A DNA stretch of 64,000 nt from NCBI GenBank assembly GCA_013298715.1, contig JAAFIQ010000001.1, positions 248,001-312,000 of the forward strand. Direction: 5' to 3'. Made by a program: the position numbers and the translations under genes. Shown in pieces: positions 1-9,678 of the stretch (the first letter of the stretch is position 1; each line of letters begins with the position of its first letter). The notes under the pieces were generated by a model, which was not told where the DNA came from, searched no databases, and was given only the letters and a program-made list of their open reading frames with translations. The DNA comes from Bacteroidota bacterium. Its GTDB lineage: Bacteria > Bacteroidota > Bacteroidia > B-17B0 > Aurantibacillaceae.

Positions 1-2065
1 GATTTGGAATTGCAGAAACTATAACGTTAACAGTGCCTGTAGAAATACAACCTAATGAATTAGTTGTACTTGCAGAATAAATACCAGAATTGGATGTTTG
101 TGCATTACTAATAGTAGGACTTTGGAGATTACTCGTAAAACCGGAAGGACCTATCCAGGTTAAATTAGAATTTACGGCAGAGCTTAGTGATAAATTAGAG
201 CCAGAGCAAATTGGACCATTACTTGAAACAGAAATGGTTGGTGTAGGATTAACAATTACACTTACCGTTCCAATTGATGAGCAGCCGGAAGGATTTATTA
301 AGGACAAGGTATAATTACCAGAGTTGCTTACCTGTGAATTATTTATTGTAGGGTTTTGCAAGTTGCTATTAAATGCTGAAGGGCCACTCCATGAAAAGGT
401 GCCTGTACCAATTGCACTTAACGATAGAGTTGCACCGGCACACAAAGGACTATTGCTAGTTGGAGTAATGGTTGGATTTGGATTAACTACAATAACTTTT
501 TGTATTACATCAGAGCCTACACAGTTAGCAGCGGTTAGCTGTAGTGTGTATGTGCCAGGAGTAGTAAAAATTATTTGTGTTTGATTTTGCAAAAAAGGAT
601 TAGGAATATTATTAGCGGTGCTGCTCCAAGTATAAGAGGTAGGAGAATTAGATGACTGATTAATTAATGAAATTGGTTGGTTTACGCATATAAAAGACTG
701 TGGTGTAAACGATGCAATTGGACAGCCACACAGAATGGTTTGATCAATTTGAGTACTTTGTGCCACAGCTGGTAGAGCTAATTGAACAGAATTATTTTCG
801 ATATTTGAAGCAGAAAAAACTACATAATTCATACTCGTTTTAACAAATGTTGAATTAATAACAACACACGTACCTCCATTGTAACTGCCATTTAAGGATA
901 ATTTATTTATTGTAATTGAATAATCGTTTGAAGCGCTCAAAGGTGCGGTATTACCAGCAGTAAATATACTATTACCAACTACAACGCTGTTATAAAACGA
1001 ATCTTCATTCAATGGGTCTCCATAAAGTTTTTGCCAAACCATGTTGCCGGCATTATCTAGCTCAAACAGCATACCTTTTAAATTATTACCTGCACTAAAG
1101 CTATTAGAATAGCCTGAAAACAACAGATTGCCATTTGGCAAAATTTGAATATTTCTAGGCGTGTTGTTATTACCATTACCAACGTATTTGTTCGCCCAAA
1201 TTATGCCACCGTTGCTGTTTAACCTAAGTATTGTTAAGTCAGCATTTCCATTAGCGCTAGAAGATGTTCCCGCCACAATAATATCGTTATTAGCAAGTAC
1301 TTTTAAGCAATAACCCTTGTCATCAAAAGGTGTTGCAATGTTGTTTTCCCAAATTATATTACCATTTACATCTGTTTTAATTAAATGGATATCATCAGAA
1401 TTGGTGTTCGAAAACGAAATGTTTTGTCCTACAAAATAATATTCAGTTGCATTTGAGTTATTATCACATTGCCAACCGTTTTCCCATGTTACATCTACTA
1501 AACCAGTGAGTTTACTCCAAATAACATTTCCATTAGCATCAAGTTTTGAGAATAAAATATCTTTAAAATTTCCTGTGCGTGAAGCGTAACCTGTAACCAA
1601 TTGTTCACCATTAGGTAATCTTTTCCCATAAGCAATGTGCGCATCAATTGCGGTTGCATTGGTATAAAACCCGTTGCTAGAACTTAAACTTCCTGTTGGT
1701 GCAGAAAAATTTAAAATTGCACCCATAAAACCGGCGGCAATTCCTGATTCAGATCCATACAAAGTAGCAACCCCATTTTGATATGCGAAACTATTGATAA
1801 ATGATGTGTTTGGTGAAATAATATGATTTGAATAAATTACTTGTCCACAGGTATCTAAACACATAATGCCAGGCGCCATAGAAGAACCATTGTAGCCACT
1901 GGCACTAACGATTAGTCGGTTTGTGATATTATCGTAAAAAATGTTTTGTGTAATTATTCCACTAAAGTTTGGAATACTAGCACCATAAGTTTTACCAAAA
2001 GTAATCTGCCCGATTATAACAGACGAGAAGGTCAAAGAAAGTACTAGTAATAATTTATTTTTCAT
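1..2065 (-). CDS. Partial secreted propeller/PKD/Ig-like repeat protein (C-terminus outside window)
   Basis: Reading the minus strand from the ATG at 2065 gives an unbroken frame of about 688 codons that runs off the left edge. Residues 1-20 are a signal peptide (MKNKLLLVLSL... ending IIGQ). About 20-430 is a repetitive beta-rich section with recurring (N)GN(I/M)(I/V)W motifs, as in SBBP/propeller repeats. About 445-520 is PKD-like, with ASFTP and TPGTYTLQL. Two tandem Ig-like units of about 78 residues follow (about 525-680), each with an NSGxY motif before its last strand. Such Bacteroidota proteins usually end in a T9SS or gliding-type sorting domain, which would lie outside the window. 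Role inferred: surface or secreted adhesin-like protein; substrate unknown. Confidence 0.8.
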   Translation of the reverse strand, partial: MKNKLLLVLSLTFSSVIIGQITFGKTYGASIPNFSGIITQNIFYDNITNRLIVSASGYNGSSMAPGIMCLDTCGQVIYSNHIISPNTSFINSFAYQNGVATLYGSESGIAAGFMGAILNFSAPTGSLSSSNGFYTNATAIDAHIAYGKRLPNGEQLVTGYASRTGNFKDILFSKLDANGNVIWSKLTGLVDVTWENGWQCDNNSNATEYYFVGQNISFSNTNSDDIHLIKTDVNGNIIWENNIATPFDDKGYCLKVLANNDIIVAGTSSSANGNADLTILRLNSNGGIIWANKYVGNGNNNTPRNIQILPNGNLLFSGYSNSFSAGNNLKGMLFELDNAGNMVWQKLYGDPLNEDSFYNSVVVGNSIFTAGNTAPLSASNDYSITINKLSLNGSYNGGTCVVINSTFVKTSMNYVVFSASNIENNSVQLALPAVAQSTQIDQTILCGCPIASFTPQSFICVNQPISLINQSSNSPTSYTWSSTANNIPNPFLQNQTQIIFTTPGTYTLQLTAANCVGSDVIQKVIVVNPNPTITPTSNSPLCAGATLSLSAIGTGTFSWSGPSAFNSNLQNPTINNSQVSNSGNYTLSLINPSGCSSIGTVSVIVNPTPTISVSSNGPICSGSNLSLSSAVNSNLTWIGPSGFTSNLQSPTISNAQTSNSGIYSASTTNSLGCISTGTVNVIVSAIPN

Positions 2066-2288
2066 AATCAACTCAGTTATCAAATAATGGTTTCTTTTAC
2101 AAAGTTAGCTTATGCATTAATTCATCAAACACCGTTAAATAACCTAACAACTACATAACCAAAAAGCCATTAAATTGTTGAGTAAAAACTTTGTTTAAGT
2201 GAGTAAAAGCATGGGTGTGCCACAAAATTTATTTAACGGTTGCAGAAAAAAAATACAAACAAAAATTTAATTGTAAATTGTGCTGATT

Positions 2289-5216
2289 ATGAACATAATT
2301 TGTTTGAAAAAGATATGTGAGATTACTCTTAAACCAACCTATCTTTTTTGGATATATTTTAGTTTTTCAACTTTCATAAAATCCCAAACCTATTCTTTTA
2401 TAAATTATTCAACCGACGATGGGCTTCCTAGTAACAATATTTATAGTGTTGTAAAAGATCAAAATGGCTATGTTTGGTTTTCATCTAATTCAGGTGTCGG
2501 AAAATTTGTAACAGGAAGCATTAACGTTTTTTCTAAAAGTAGTGGCTTGCCAGATAATTCGGTTTTTACTCTTATAAAAAACGAGAATAACAAGTCGTTA
2601 TTAGGCACTTGTTATAATAACAATTTATTTTCAATTGACATTGAGTCTAACAAAATCAACATTGTAAATCAGGTTAAGTCCGTAATTCCTTTTCAAAATT
2701 TTTTCTTCGACCAAACTGTTATAATTGGTGACACAATTTTTTTAAGTGGTGGCACCGATTGTTACAAGGTGTACAAAAACAATAAGGTTTTAAAAAGCAG
2801 TGTTGATATGAATCATGATATGGTAATCAATTTTGAAAACCAAGTACCTTATATTCAAAGTTTAAAAAACTTTTTAAGCCAAAACACGAATAGACCTATA
2901 AGTATAAAAGTAAAATTTAAAAATAATTTGCATACATTTTTTGCCACTAACAGTAAAGAGTTATTAAACTACACTCATTATAGAGTCCATAAAGTAAATC
3001 CTGCTACCATCGCGTTAACTCTTGGAGACCGGCTTTTAATATTGAATAAAAATGGCGCGCAGAAAGAAATTGATTTTGACAAAGAAATAATTAGTCTTTT
3101 TGTAGACAACGATAATGATTGTTGGATTGGCTTAAAAAAAGGTGGTATTCATATTTTTAAAAAATCTAATTTCAATTCAACATCCACAAATTTACTTGGT
3201 TTAAACAGCGTAAGTTCAATTTGTCAGGACGACCAAAACGGAATCTGGGCAAGCACACTTGAGTCTGGAATTTATTACTGCAAATCAAAAAAAATATGTT
3301 CTATCCCCACCAACGAATCTATTAGTTCAGGAATAAACGCCATGAATAGTGATGGTAACTATATTTATGTTTCATCAAATGATAATACAATTTACTCATT
3401 TGATATAAAAAATAATTCCATAAAGAATAAATGGTTCATTGATGAAATTAATACAAGAAAAATTATTTGTAAAAATAATATTACGTTAATAAATGGAAGG
3501 ATAAAATCATACGTGATAAAGCACGGTGATAAAATTGAACTTAATAAAATGAATTTACAGTTACGGGATTATGTGTTTGATAAATCAGACTCTATAATTG
3601 GAATTTACCAAGCCGGATTAGTTAATTTAGGTAAGCAATTTGATGTTTTTTCAGTCAATATTATTGGTGTGAATGCATATTCCTTGGCAAAATGCGAAAA
3701 TGATAAAATTATAGTTGGATGTGATAATGGCTTGTATGAATACAAGAATAGAGCGCTTATTCCTTACTTTAAAAATAATTTACTGCTTAATAGCAGAGTT
3801 GACTACTTATTTTACGATAACAAGGAACGATTATGGATTGTAATAAATGGCTCAACAATACTCATAAAAGATAAAAATGAAACGCGACTATTAAAGATAA
3901 ATACCGAAATGGAAATCTTTAAAATTCGATCAATAGTAGAGAGTAACGATACGTATTGGATAGGAACAAACAAAGGCTTACTAAATTTAGAAGAATTAAA
4001 TTTCGATAAAAAGAATAGTTATACTTGCAAAAGTAGGCTTTTCACAAAGTTTGATGGCTTGCTTTCAAACGATATTACCACTCTAATTAAACAGCATAAC
4101 GTTTTGTTTATTGCCAATAGTAAAGGTCTTAACTATTTAAACATGAAGGATGACTTTTCGTCACAAACTTCTAAACCCATAACGTTTAACTTAACCATCG
4201 GAAATTCTAAAGTTGACTCCTTAACTAATCTAGAATTGCTACATAACTTTAATAGTATAAAAATTAAATTACAGCAGCCCTACTACTATGCTTTTAGCAA
4301 ACCAAAATTCTATTACAAAATAAATGGCCTTGATTGTACAATTGTAAACTCAGATTTAATAACACTTTCTAATTTAAAACCTGGCAAGTACACGTTGCAA
4401 ATTGCAAACTTTTATGATCCATCTGCCAAGTGCAGTTTGATTTTTACTATTTTAAAACCAATTTGGTATAGAACCTGGTTCATAATTAGTGAAGCGTTGG
4501 GTGTAATCTTGTTACTGGTATTCTTGTTTTCTCGCAGGCTTAAAAATGCACGTGTAAAAGATGAAGAGGAGCTGAGAATACAAAAAATTATTAATGACTA
4601 CAAGATTACATCACTTCAGGCGCAGATGAATCCGCATTTTATTTTTAATGCCTTAAATTCTATTCAACAATTCATTCTAACAAAAAAACCAAATGAAGCA
4701 TACGACTACCTTGCAAGATTCAGCAAACTCATAAGACTCGTGCTAGAATCTTCGAGGCAAAGTTATATAACACTTGCTAACGAAATAGAAATGCTAAAAT
4801 TATACATGGATATTGAGCAACAAAGAACGGGTAATAGCTTTACATACACCATTTCTTACAATAAAGACATTGATATTAATACTATTACTCTACCCGTGAT
4901 GATTATTCAACCGCATATAGAAAATTGCATTTGGCATGGAATTACTAATCTCAAAGATAGAGTTGGTGTAATAAATCTAAAATTTATCGAGACAGAAAAT
5001 CATTTAGTTATTGAGATAACAGATAACGGTGTTGGAAGGAAAAAAGCATTTGAGCTGGATGGTGGGGGTATAAACCAACACCCTTCTTTATCAATGAAAA
5101 TTAATGAAGAACGTTTAAAATTATTTAATTCTAAATTCCAAATAATTGATTTAGGTAGTATTGAAAATCCTTTAGGAACCAAAGTAATAATTTATTTAAC
5201 GAAAAATGATGAGTAA
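2289..5216 (+). CDS. Propeller-sensor histidine kinase (LytS/YehU-type His_kinase domain)
   Basis: About 975 residues. After an N-terminal hydrophobic segment ending in KSQ come two-component-regulator-propeller repeats (DGLPSNNIYSVVKDQNGYVW and later copies), a Y_Y_Y domain around 660-740, one membrane span (WFIISEALGVILLLVFLF), then a cytoplasmic kinase. The kinase has the phospho-acceptor motif NPHFIFNALNSIQQ (His783), an N box (IQPHIENCIWHG) and a DNGVGR G1 box. The predicted topology is a large periplasmic sensor with a cytoplasmic kinase, phosphorylating the regulator encoded next. I chose the ATG at 2289; an in-frame GTG at 2280 would add three residues. The stop overlaps the next start, so the pair is translationally coupled. 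The signal is unknown. Confidence 0.88.
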   Translation: MNIICLKKICEITLKPTYLFWIYFSFSTFIKSQTYSFINYSTDDGLPSNNIYSVVKDQNGYVWFSSNSGVGKFVTGSINVFSKSSGLPDNSVFTLIKNENNKSLLGTCYNNNLFSIDIESNKINIVNQVKSVIPFQNFFFDQTVIIGDTIFLSGGTDCYKVYKNNKVLKSSVDMNHDMVINFENQVPYIQSLKNFLSQNTNRPISIKVKFKNNLHTFFATNSKELLNYTHYRVHKVNPATIALTLGDRLLILNKNGAQKEIDFDKEIISLFVDNDNDCWIGLKKGGIHIFKKSNFNSTSTNLLGLNSVSSICQDDQNGIWASTLESGIYYCKSKKICSIPTNESISSGINAMNSDGNYIYVSSNDNTIYSFDIKNNSIKNKWFIDEINTRKIICKNNITLINGRIKSYVIKHGDKIELNKMNLQLRDYVFDKSDSIIGIYQAGLVNLGKQFDVFSVNIIGVNAYSLAKCENDKIIVGCDNGLYEYKNRALIPYFKNNLLLNSRVDYLFYDNKERLWIVINGSTILIKDKNETRLLKINTEMEIFKIRSIVESNDTYWIGTNKGLLNLEELNFDKKNSYTCKSRLFTKFDGLLSNDITTLIKQHNVLFIANSKGLNYLNMKDDFSSQTSKPITFNLTIGNSKVDSLTNLELLHNFNSIKIKLQQPYYYAFSKPKFYYKINGLDCTIVNSDLITLSNLKPGKYTLQIANFYDPSAKCSLIFTILKPIWYRTWFIISEALGVILLLVFLFSRRLKNARVKDEEELRIQKIINDYKITSLQAQMNPHFIFNALNSIQQFILTKKPNEAYDYLARFSKLIRLVLESSRQSYITLANEIEMLKLYMDIEQQRTGNSFTYTISYNKDIDINTITLPVMIIQPHIENCIWHGITNLKDRVGVINLKFIETENHLVIEITDNGVGRKKAFELDGGGINQHPSLSMKINEERLKLFNSKFQIIDLGSIENPLGTKVIIYLTKNDE

Positions 5217-5958
5217 TAATAAAACTTACAATGCGCTTATAATTGATGACGAAGCATCAAATAGAATTGTACTAAGAACGCTTATTGAGGCTGAACATAA
5301 AGAAATTAATATACTTGAAGATTTGAGTGATATTGATGATGCTTATCAAAAAATTATTGCTAACGAAATAGATTTAATTTTTTTAGATATAAAAATGCCT
5401 AAAGGTGGAGGATTTAAATTGCTCGAAAAATTTACTGATTACAAGTTTGAGATTATTTTTGTTACTAGCTACAATGAGTATGCACTTAAAGCAATTAAAG
5501 CCAGCGCATTAGATTACCTCTTAAAACCTATTGAAAGAATTGATTTAAAAAATGCTATCGATAAATTCAAAAAGCGTTCCATAGAAAAACTTGGATCAAA
5601 TAATGAATTAATTAAGAACTTAATCATTGAAAAAGAAAAAAAAGTAGCAATTCATCACAAAGGAAATGTAATACTTACCCCAATTTCTGAAATTAATTAC
5701 ATTGAAGCAGATGTTAATTATACGAATGTGTACTCACAAACAGAAAACTATTATATAGCTAAAACCCTTGCTGAATGGGAAGAAATCCTCAGCAATAATA
5801 GTTCTTTTGTAAGGATAAATAAAAGCGTAATTATTAACGTTGATTATTGCTCGTTTTACGAAAAAGGAAATCCAATCATCGTTTCTCTGAAAAATAATAA
5901 AAAAATACCGGTAAGCAGGCGAAGAAGAACCGAGGTAATTGAAAAATTAAAAAAGTAA
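5206..5958 (+). CDS. LytTR-family response regulator
   Basis: 250 residues. A receiver domain (1-125) has the acidic pair IIDDE (14-15), the phospho-acceptor Asp61 in LIFLDIKMP, and Lys107 in YLLKPIE. A LytTR DNA-binding domain (about 147-248) has the typical INYIEADVNYTNVY strand and SFVRINKSVIIN. It overlaps the end of the upstream propeller histidine kinase by 11 bases and is very likely its cognate regulator. LytTR proteins bind direct repeats upstream of targets; the T9SS-tailed gene that follows is a reasonable but unproven target. Two in-frame ATGs lie at 5206 and 5209. Confidence 0.92.
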   Translation: MMSNNKTYNALIIDDEASNRIVLRTLIEAEHKEINILEDLSDIDDAYQKIIANEIDLIFLDIKMPKGGGFKLLEKFTDYKFEIIFVTSYNEYALKAIKASALDYLLKPIERIDLKNAIDKFKKRSIEKLGSNNELIKNLIIEKEKKVAIHHKGNVILTPISEINYIEADVNYTNVYSQTENYYIAKTLAEWEEILSNNSSFVRINKSVIINVDYCSFYEKGNPIIVSLKNNKKIPVSRRRRTEVIEKLKK

Positions 5959-6042
5959 TTTTCTTGCTTTTGGAGTATTTTTTTTATTTTATGGTTTCAA
6001 TTGGCTCGATAATTTACTGAACTTCGTGTAAATAATTTATTT

Positions 6043-6867
6043 ATGAAAACTATTATCTCTACTATCATCATTGTATTCTGCGCAGTTGTTTCTTCTGCTC
6101 AATCAGGTGTAAACAACCTCGATTTCGAAAATTGGTCAGGCGGTTTTCCAGCCGGATTCCCCGTTTCCTCTGGCGTGGCACAACAAACCGCTACACCACA
6201 AAATGGACTAAAATATGTAAGAATTACGAGTAATGGCTCTGGTATGCCAAATCCAAGTGGGTACATGACTATAAACGGAACAGCTTTTACAAACATACCT
6301 GGTGTTCCTTACACTCTTAAACCTACCTCAATTACTGGTTATGTAAAAACAAATTTAAATTCTGGTGATACAGCGTATATATTTGGTTCATTCAGAAAAA
6401 ATAGAACAACAACAGTTGGTAGTTTTATCTTCCCAATCTTTCAAAATTACTCAAACTGGACACAGGTAACTATTCCAATAAACTATTCAAACGTTAACTC
6501 ACCAGATACAATACAATTAAACTTTGTAGCCAATAAGGCTATAATGGGCAAAACACCATGTTCTAATGGGGCCTTTTTAGAAATAGATAATTTTATGTTA
6601 ACTACCCCCACAGATTTAGTTAATCTAAACTCAGACATTAAGGAGTTTTCTCTTTTTCCAAATCCAACAAATTCAAACTTAATTTTCATTTCATCTTCAT
6701 CCAATTTTCAAAGCTATCAAATTAGTAATACTATTGGAGAAATTGTACAGAAAGGGAATTATACAAATGAACTTGATGTTAATGAACTAAAATCAGGTAT
6801 TTACTATCTGCAATTAGTTGATGAAAAGAAAAACGTCATAACAAAAAAATTTGTTGTTACAAGGTAA
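6043..6867 (+). CDS. Secreted protein with T9SS type A sorting domain
   Basis: 274 residues. The signal peptide (1-20) ends VVSSAQ. The middle, with LDFENWSGG near the N-terminus, looks like the beta-sandwich cargo modules common in T9SS substrates (carbohydrate-binding-like); no catalytic motif is seen. Residues about 200-274 form a type A C-terminal sorting domain, with FSLFPNPTNSNLIF, a central LDVNELKSGIYYLQL and a terminal KKFVV. It should be exported by Sec and then across the outer membrane by T9SS. It stands 84 bases after the LytTR regulator in the same direction, so regulation by that pair is plausible. The function of the cargo part is unknown. Confidence 0.85.
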   Translation: MKTIISTIIIVFCAVVSSAQSGVNNLDFENWSGGFPAGFPVSSGVAQQTATPQNGLKYVRITSNGSGMPNPSGYMTINGTAFTNIPGVPYTLKPTSITGYVKTNLNSGDTAYIFGSFRKNRTTTVGSFIFPIFQNYSNWTQVTIPINYSNVNSPDTIQLNFVANKAIMGKTPCSNGAFLEIDNFMLTTPTDLVNLNSDIKEFSLFPNPTNSNLIFISSSSNFQSYQISNTIGEIVQKGNYTNELDVNELKSGIYYLQLVDEKKNVITKKFVVTR

Positions 6868-6925
6868 GAAATTAATCTCTCCGTTTATTTTTAAAAAATT
6901 ACACTGCGCATTGATTAACTAATTC

Positions 6926-7145
6926 GGTTTAACTCAAAAACGCAAATATACCAATTGACAAGAGATTGGAGGGTTAAATCTCTTTTTAAGTGCAAACCTT
7001 TTTGGACGTTTTAAGGAAAATCCTTACAGATAAAACTTAGTTTCCTTTGCGTTTTTAGCTTGATAAAAATTAACTGACTCGTCGTTAGCCCTGCTTGCCG
7101 CAGGCAGGTCGATTCAGTTAATTTTTATACATTTTGAGTGAACCC
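6926..7145 (+). mobile_element. MITE-like repeat, copy 1 (no coding capacity)
   Basis: A 220-bp element whose sequence recurs in inverted orientation at 52424-52663. The right end is TTTTGAGTGAACCC followed by TA. The left end is a degraded version (GGTTTAACTCAAAA). Inside is a perfect 15-bp inverted repeat, ATAAAAATTAACTGA / TCAGTTAATTTTTAT, flanking a short variable core that here carries a CCTGCTTGCCGCAGGCAGG hairpin. It fills the gap between the convergent ends of the gene at 6043-6867 and the broken gene at 7156-8819. Terminal inverted repeats, a TA flank and lack of an ORF suggest a non-autonomous IS630/Tc1-like MITE. No transposase gene is in the window. Confidence 0.75.
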
Positions 7146-7155
7146 TAATTCATTA

Positions 7156-8819
7156 TCAATTACAGAATACAATTTTTTTTGTGGTAAGGAGTTCATTATC
7201 TTGAAACAATTGAGCAAAGTACACTCCAGTTAGGAGATTCCCTCGATTGAATGTAAATAGTTGTAGGCTATCAGCTTGCAAACAAGCAACTGTTTGATTT
7301 AAGGAATTAACAATTTTAACACTCAAAGTATTTGTTTTAAGATTAGTTTGCAAGGTTATATTTGAAGAACTTGGATTAGGAAAAACTTCTAATTTAATAG
7401 CGTTTTTAATTTCTTGTACTACGTTTGTTTGCATGTCAGAAATTTTCAGCGTAAAAACATCAAGGCCTGCAATTTTAGATAAAACAGTTGGCCCAAATGA
7501 GATAGTTGGACTAGTAAAAAAACCTGTTACAAAAATAGCCCCGTTGTTATAAATGGCAATGCTATTACCTTTATCGTCGGTACTTCCACCCACACACTTA
7601 GCCCAAAGTAAATTTCCTTGACCGTTATACTTAAGTAGAAAGAAATCAGAAACACCAGTATTAGTAAAGGTAGTTGATCCAAAAGTAATGGTTGCGCTTG
7701 TAAATTCACCTGTTACAAATATGTTTCCATTAGTATCTGTGGTAACAGAACTAACGTCTATATTAGAACTACCACCTTCGCTTTTTGCCAATATCAAATT
7801 TCCGGCGGCGCTATATTTTACTAAAAAAGTTAGCGGTCGCTAGGTTGGTTAAAGTTGCAGTGTCAATAGTAATAGCAGAACCGTAAAAAGAACCAGTTAC
7901 AATAATATTTCCGTTAGTATCGATGCTTACAGCGGTACCTCTCTCAAACGCATTCCCACTTGCACTTTTTGCCCAAAGCGCGTTCCTGCCACTATCATAT
8001 TTTGCAATAAAAAAATCTCCGCTACCAGTATTGAGTAAAGTTGTGTTTCCTATTGTAATAGATGAACTATGAAAATAACCTGTGGCAACAACATTTCCGA
8101 TATTGTCCGTAGCGATGCTTGCAATATGGTCATTGTTCATTCCTCCTTCACTTTTGGCCCAAAGAACATTTCCGTTTGTATAATACTTCACCAAAAAGCC
8201 ATCATAGGTAGTAGCGGAGCTTGTGCTTAGTGTATGAGTACCAAAAGTTAAAAGGGAGCTAGAAAAATCACCGGCTAAAAAACAGCTCCATTAGCATCGG
8301 CAGTAATGCTTGTACCCTCCTCCCATTCTGTACCGCCAGCACTTTTGGCCCAAATCACATTTCCGTTAGTGTCATATTTTACTATAAAAATATCCGTTCG
8401 GCCTGGTGCGCTATTGGTTAATGTAAAAGTACCGAAGGTAATGTTTGCACTAGCAAAAGAACCCGTTACAAAAATATTTCCAAAAGCATCTGTAGTTAAG
8501 CAATTACCAGATTCGTTAGAGATACCACCAGCACTTTTGGCCCAAAGCACATTTCCTGCGGAGTTATATTTCACCAAAAAAAATTCAGAGGTGCCAAGAG
8601 GATCAGGGTTTGTTAATTTAGTTGTTCCAAAGGCAATAGTAGTACTTGTAAAATAACCAGTTACAAAGCTATTACCATTTCCATCTAACGTTATACTATT
8701 GCCATTATCCATGCCATTTCCGCCTGCACTTTTCGACCAGAGGTAATTTGGTCCCTGAGCATTTGCAAAAAAACAAATCCAAGTGAACAAAACAACAACT
8801 TCATTTTAAATTTATTCAT
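7156..8819 (-). pseudogene. T9SS-secreted SBBP-repeat protein, broken by three homopolymer frameshifts
   Basis: Reads from the ATG at 8819. Fragments in shifted frames together give one coherent protein: a signal peptide (MNKFKMKLLFCSLG...FFANAQ), about eight 55-residue SBBP-type repeats (xGNVLWAKSAGG, FVTGYFTS, FLVKY), and a type A sorting tail (VFPNPSSSNITL...KKIVF). The frame breaks at three runs: A7 at 8767-8773, inside the signal peptide and one base short; A6 at 8277-8282, one base short; and A6 at 7823-7828, one base too many or two too few. Each repair restores the expected repeat sequence exactly. The gene may be decayed, phase-variable or mis-sequenced. If intact, it would be a secreted beta-propeller of unknown function. 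Confidence 0.8.
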
Positions 8820-8987
8820 CCTTCGTATTATATAATCTGATTATCAAAATTTATAGTTGTGTTAGTTATAAAAGCGTTTAATCTTGATAAACACAGACCC
8901 ATAAAATAGGTACGTTACAATTTCTTAAGTAAATATAGCTAAAAAAAATGAATTTTGAAATTGAATACACTTCTTATAAAACGCGAT

Positions 8988-9009
8988 AAATTGATTCTTG
9001 AATCAATTT
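8988..9009. repeat. Perfect 10-bp inverted repeat upstream of the MepB-like gene
   Basis: Arms AAATTGATTC and GAATCAATTT are separated by TT, 63 bases before the start of the gene at 9072. It is not followed by a T-run on the + strand, so it looks more like a dimeric operator than a terminator. It lies in the 252-base divergent gap between the SBBP gene (8819) and the gene at 9072. No other clear signal was found in that gap. Confidence 0.4.
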
Positions 9010-9071
9010 GAATCTACTCGAATAATGGATTATTTTTTTATATTTAAACAAGGAAAAAAGCCTTTTAAGAA

Positions 9072-9581
9072 ATGATTTTAATTACCGATGAACTCAGTAT
9101 AACTCAAGAATCACTTTACGCTAAATGTAGGTTAAAGTTTATGAAATTAAATTTTAATACAGAAAGTGAAGAGTACGGTGCTTGTAAGTTTATGATAAAC
9201 GGGTTTAAAATTCAATACAGGCATTCTAAAATTACTCCAACAAAGACTGGGCAATTTGTTACAATTTGGAAAAGAGACACCAGTGGTGCAACAAGGCCTT
9301 TTGATGTTTTGGACGATCTTGACTTTATCATAATAACATCAACTGATGGAGATAATTTTGGTCAATTTGTTTTTCCAAAAGCAATTTTGGTAGAAAAAGG
9401 AGTAATAACTCATGCGGGTAGAGAAGGTAAACGAGGAATTAGAGTTTATCCACCTTGGGCTGTTGCTTCAAATAAACAGGCGGAAAAGACTCAGCAATGG
9501 CAAATACAATATTTTTTTAAGATTCAAGGCGCTACTTTTAAAGACATCGACTCATTAAAAAAATTGTTTCAAAAAGTTTAA
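9072..9581 (+). CDS. MepB family protein
   Basis: 169 residues, the usual family length. Matches the MepB family (first named from the mepRAB multidrug locus of Staphylococcus aureus) in the conserved blocks EYGACKF, GQFVTIWKR, DDLDFIII, GQFVFPKAIL and GKRGIRVYPPW. The biochemical role is not established; the name reflects gene linkage in S. aureus. No MepR- or MATE-like gene lies nearby. It has no signal peptide or membrane span, so it is predicted cytoplasmic. It appears monocistronic, divergent from the broken SBBP gene and 97 bases before the DsbA-like gene. Confidence 0.8.
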   Translation: MILITDELSITQESLYAKCRLKFMKLNFNTESEEYGACKFMINGFKIQYRHSKITPTKTGQFVTIWKRDTSGATRPFDVLDDLDFIIITSTDGDNFGQFVFPKAILVEKGVITHAGREGKRGIRVYPPWAVASNKQAEKTQQWQIQYFFKIQGATFKDIDSLKKLFQKV

Positions 9582-9678
9582 TCTGTAATTTATGGTTTTT
9601 GGTACATTTATAGGAGAAGTAGTAATCTTAGATTATTGTTTGCACTTTTGCACAAACATTAAATTAGTTTAATAAAAA

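Noticed and set aside
90-584. Two open frames on the + strand that look alike
   Set aside because: They are antisense images of the two tandem Ig-like repeats in the minus-strand gene at 1-2065; their mutual similarity comes from that repeat.
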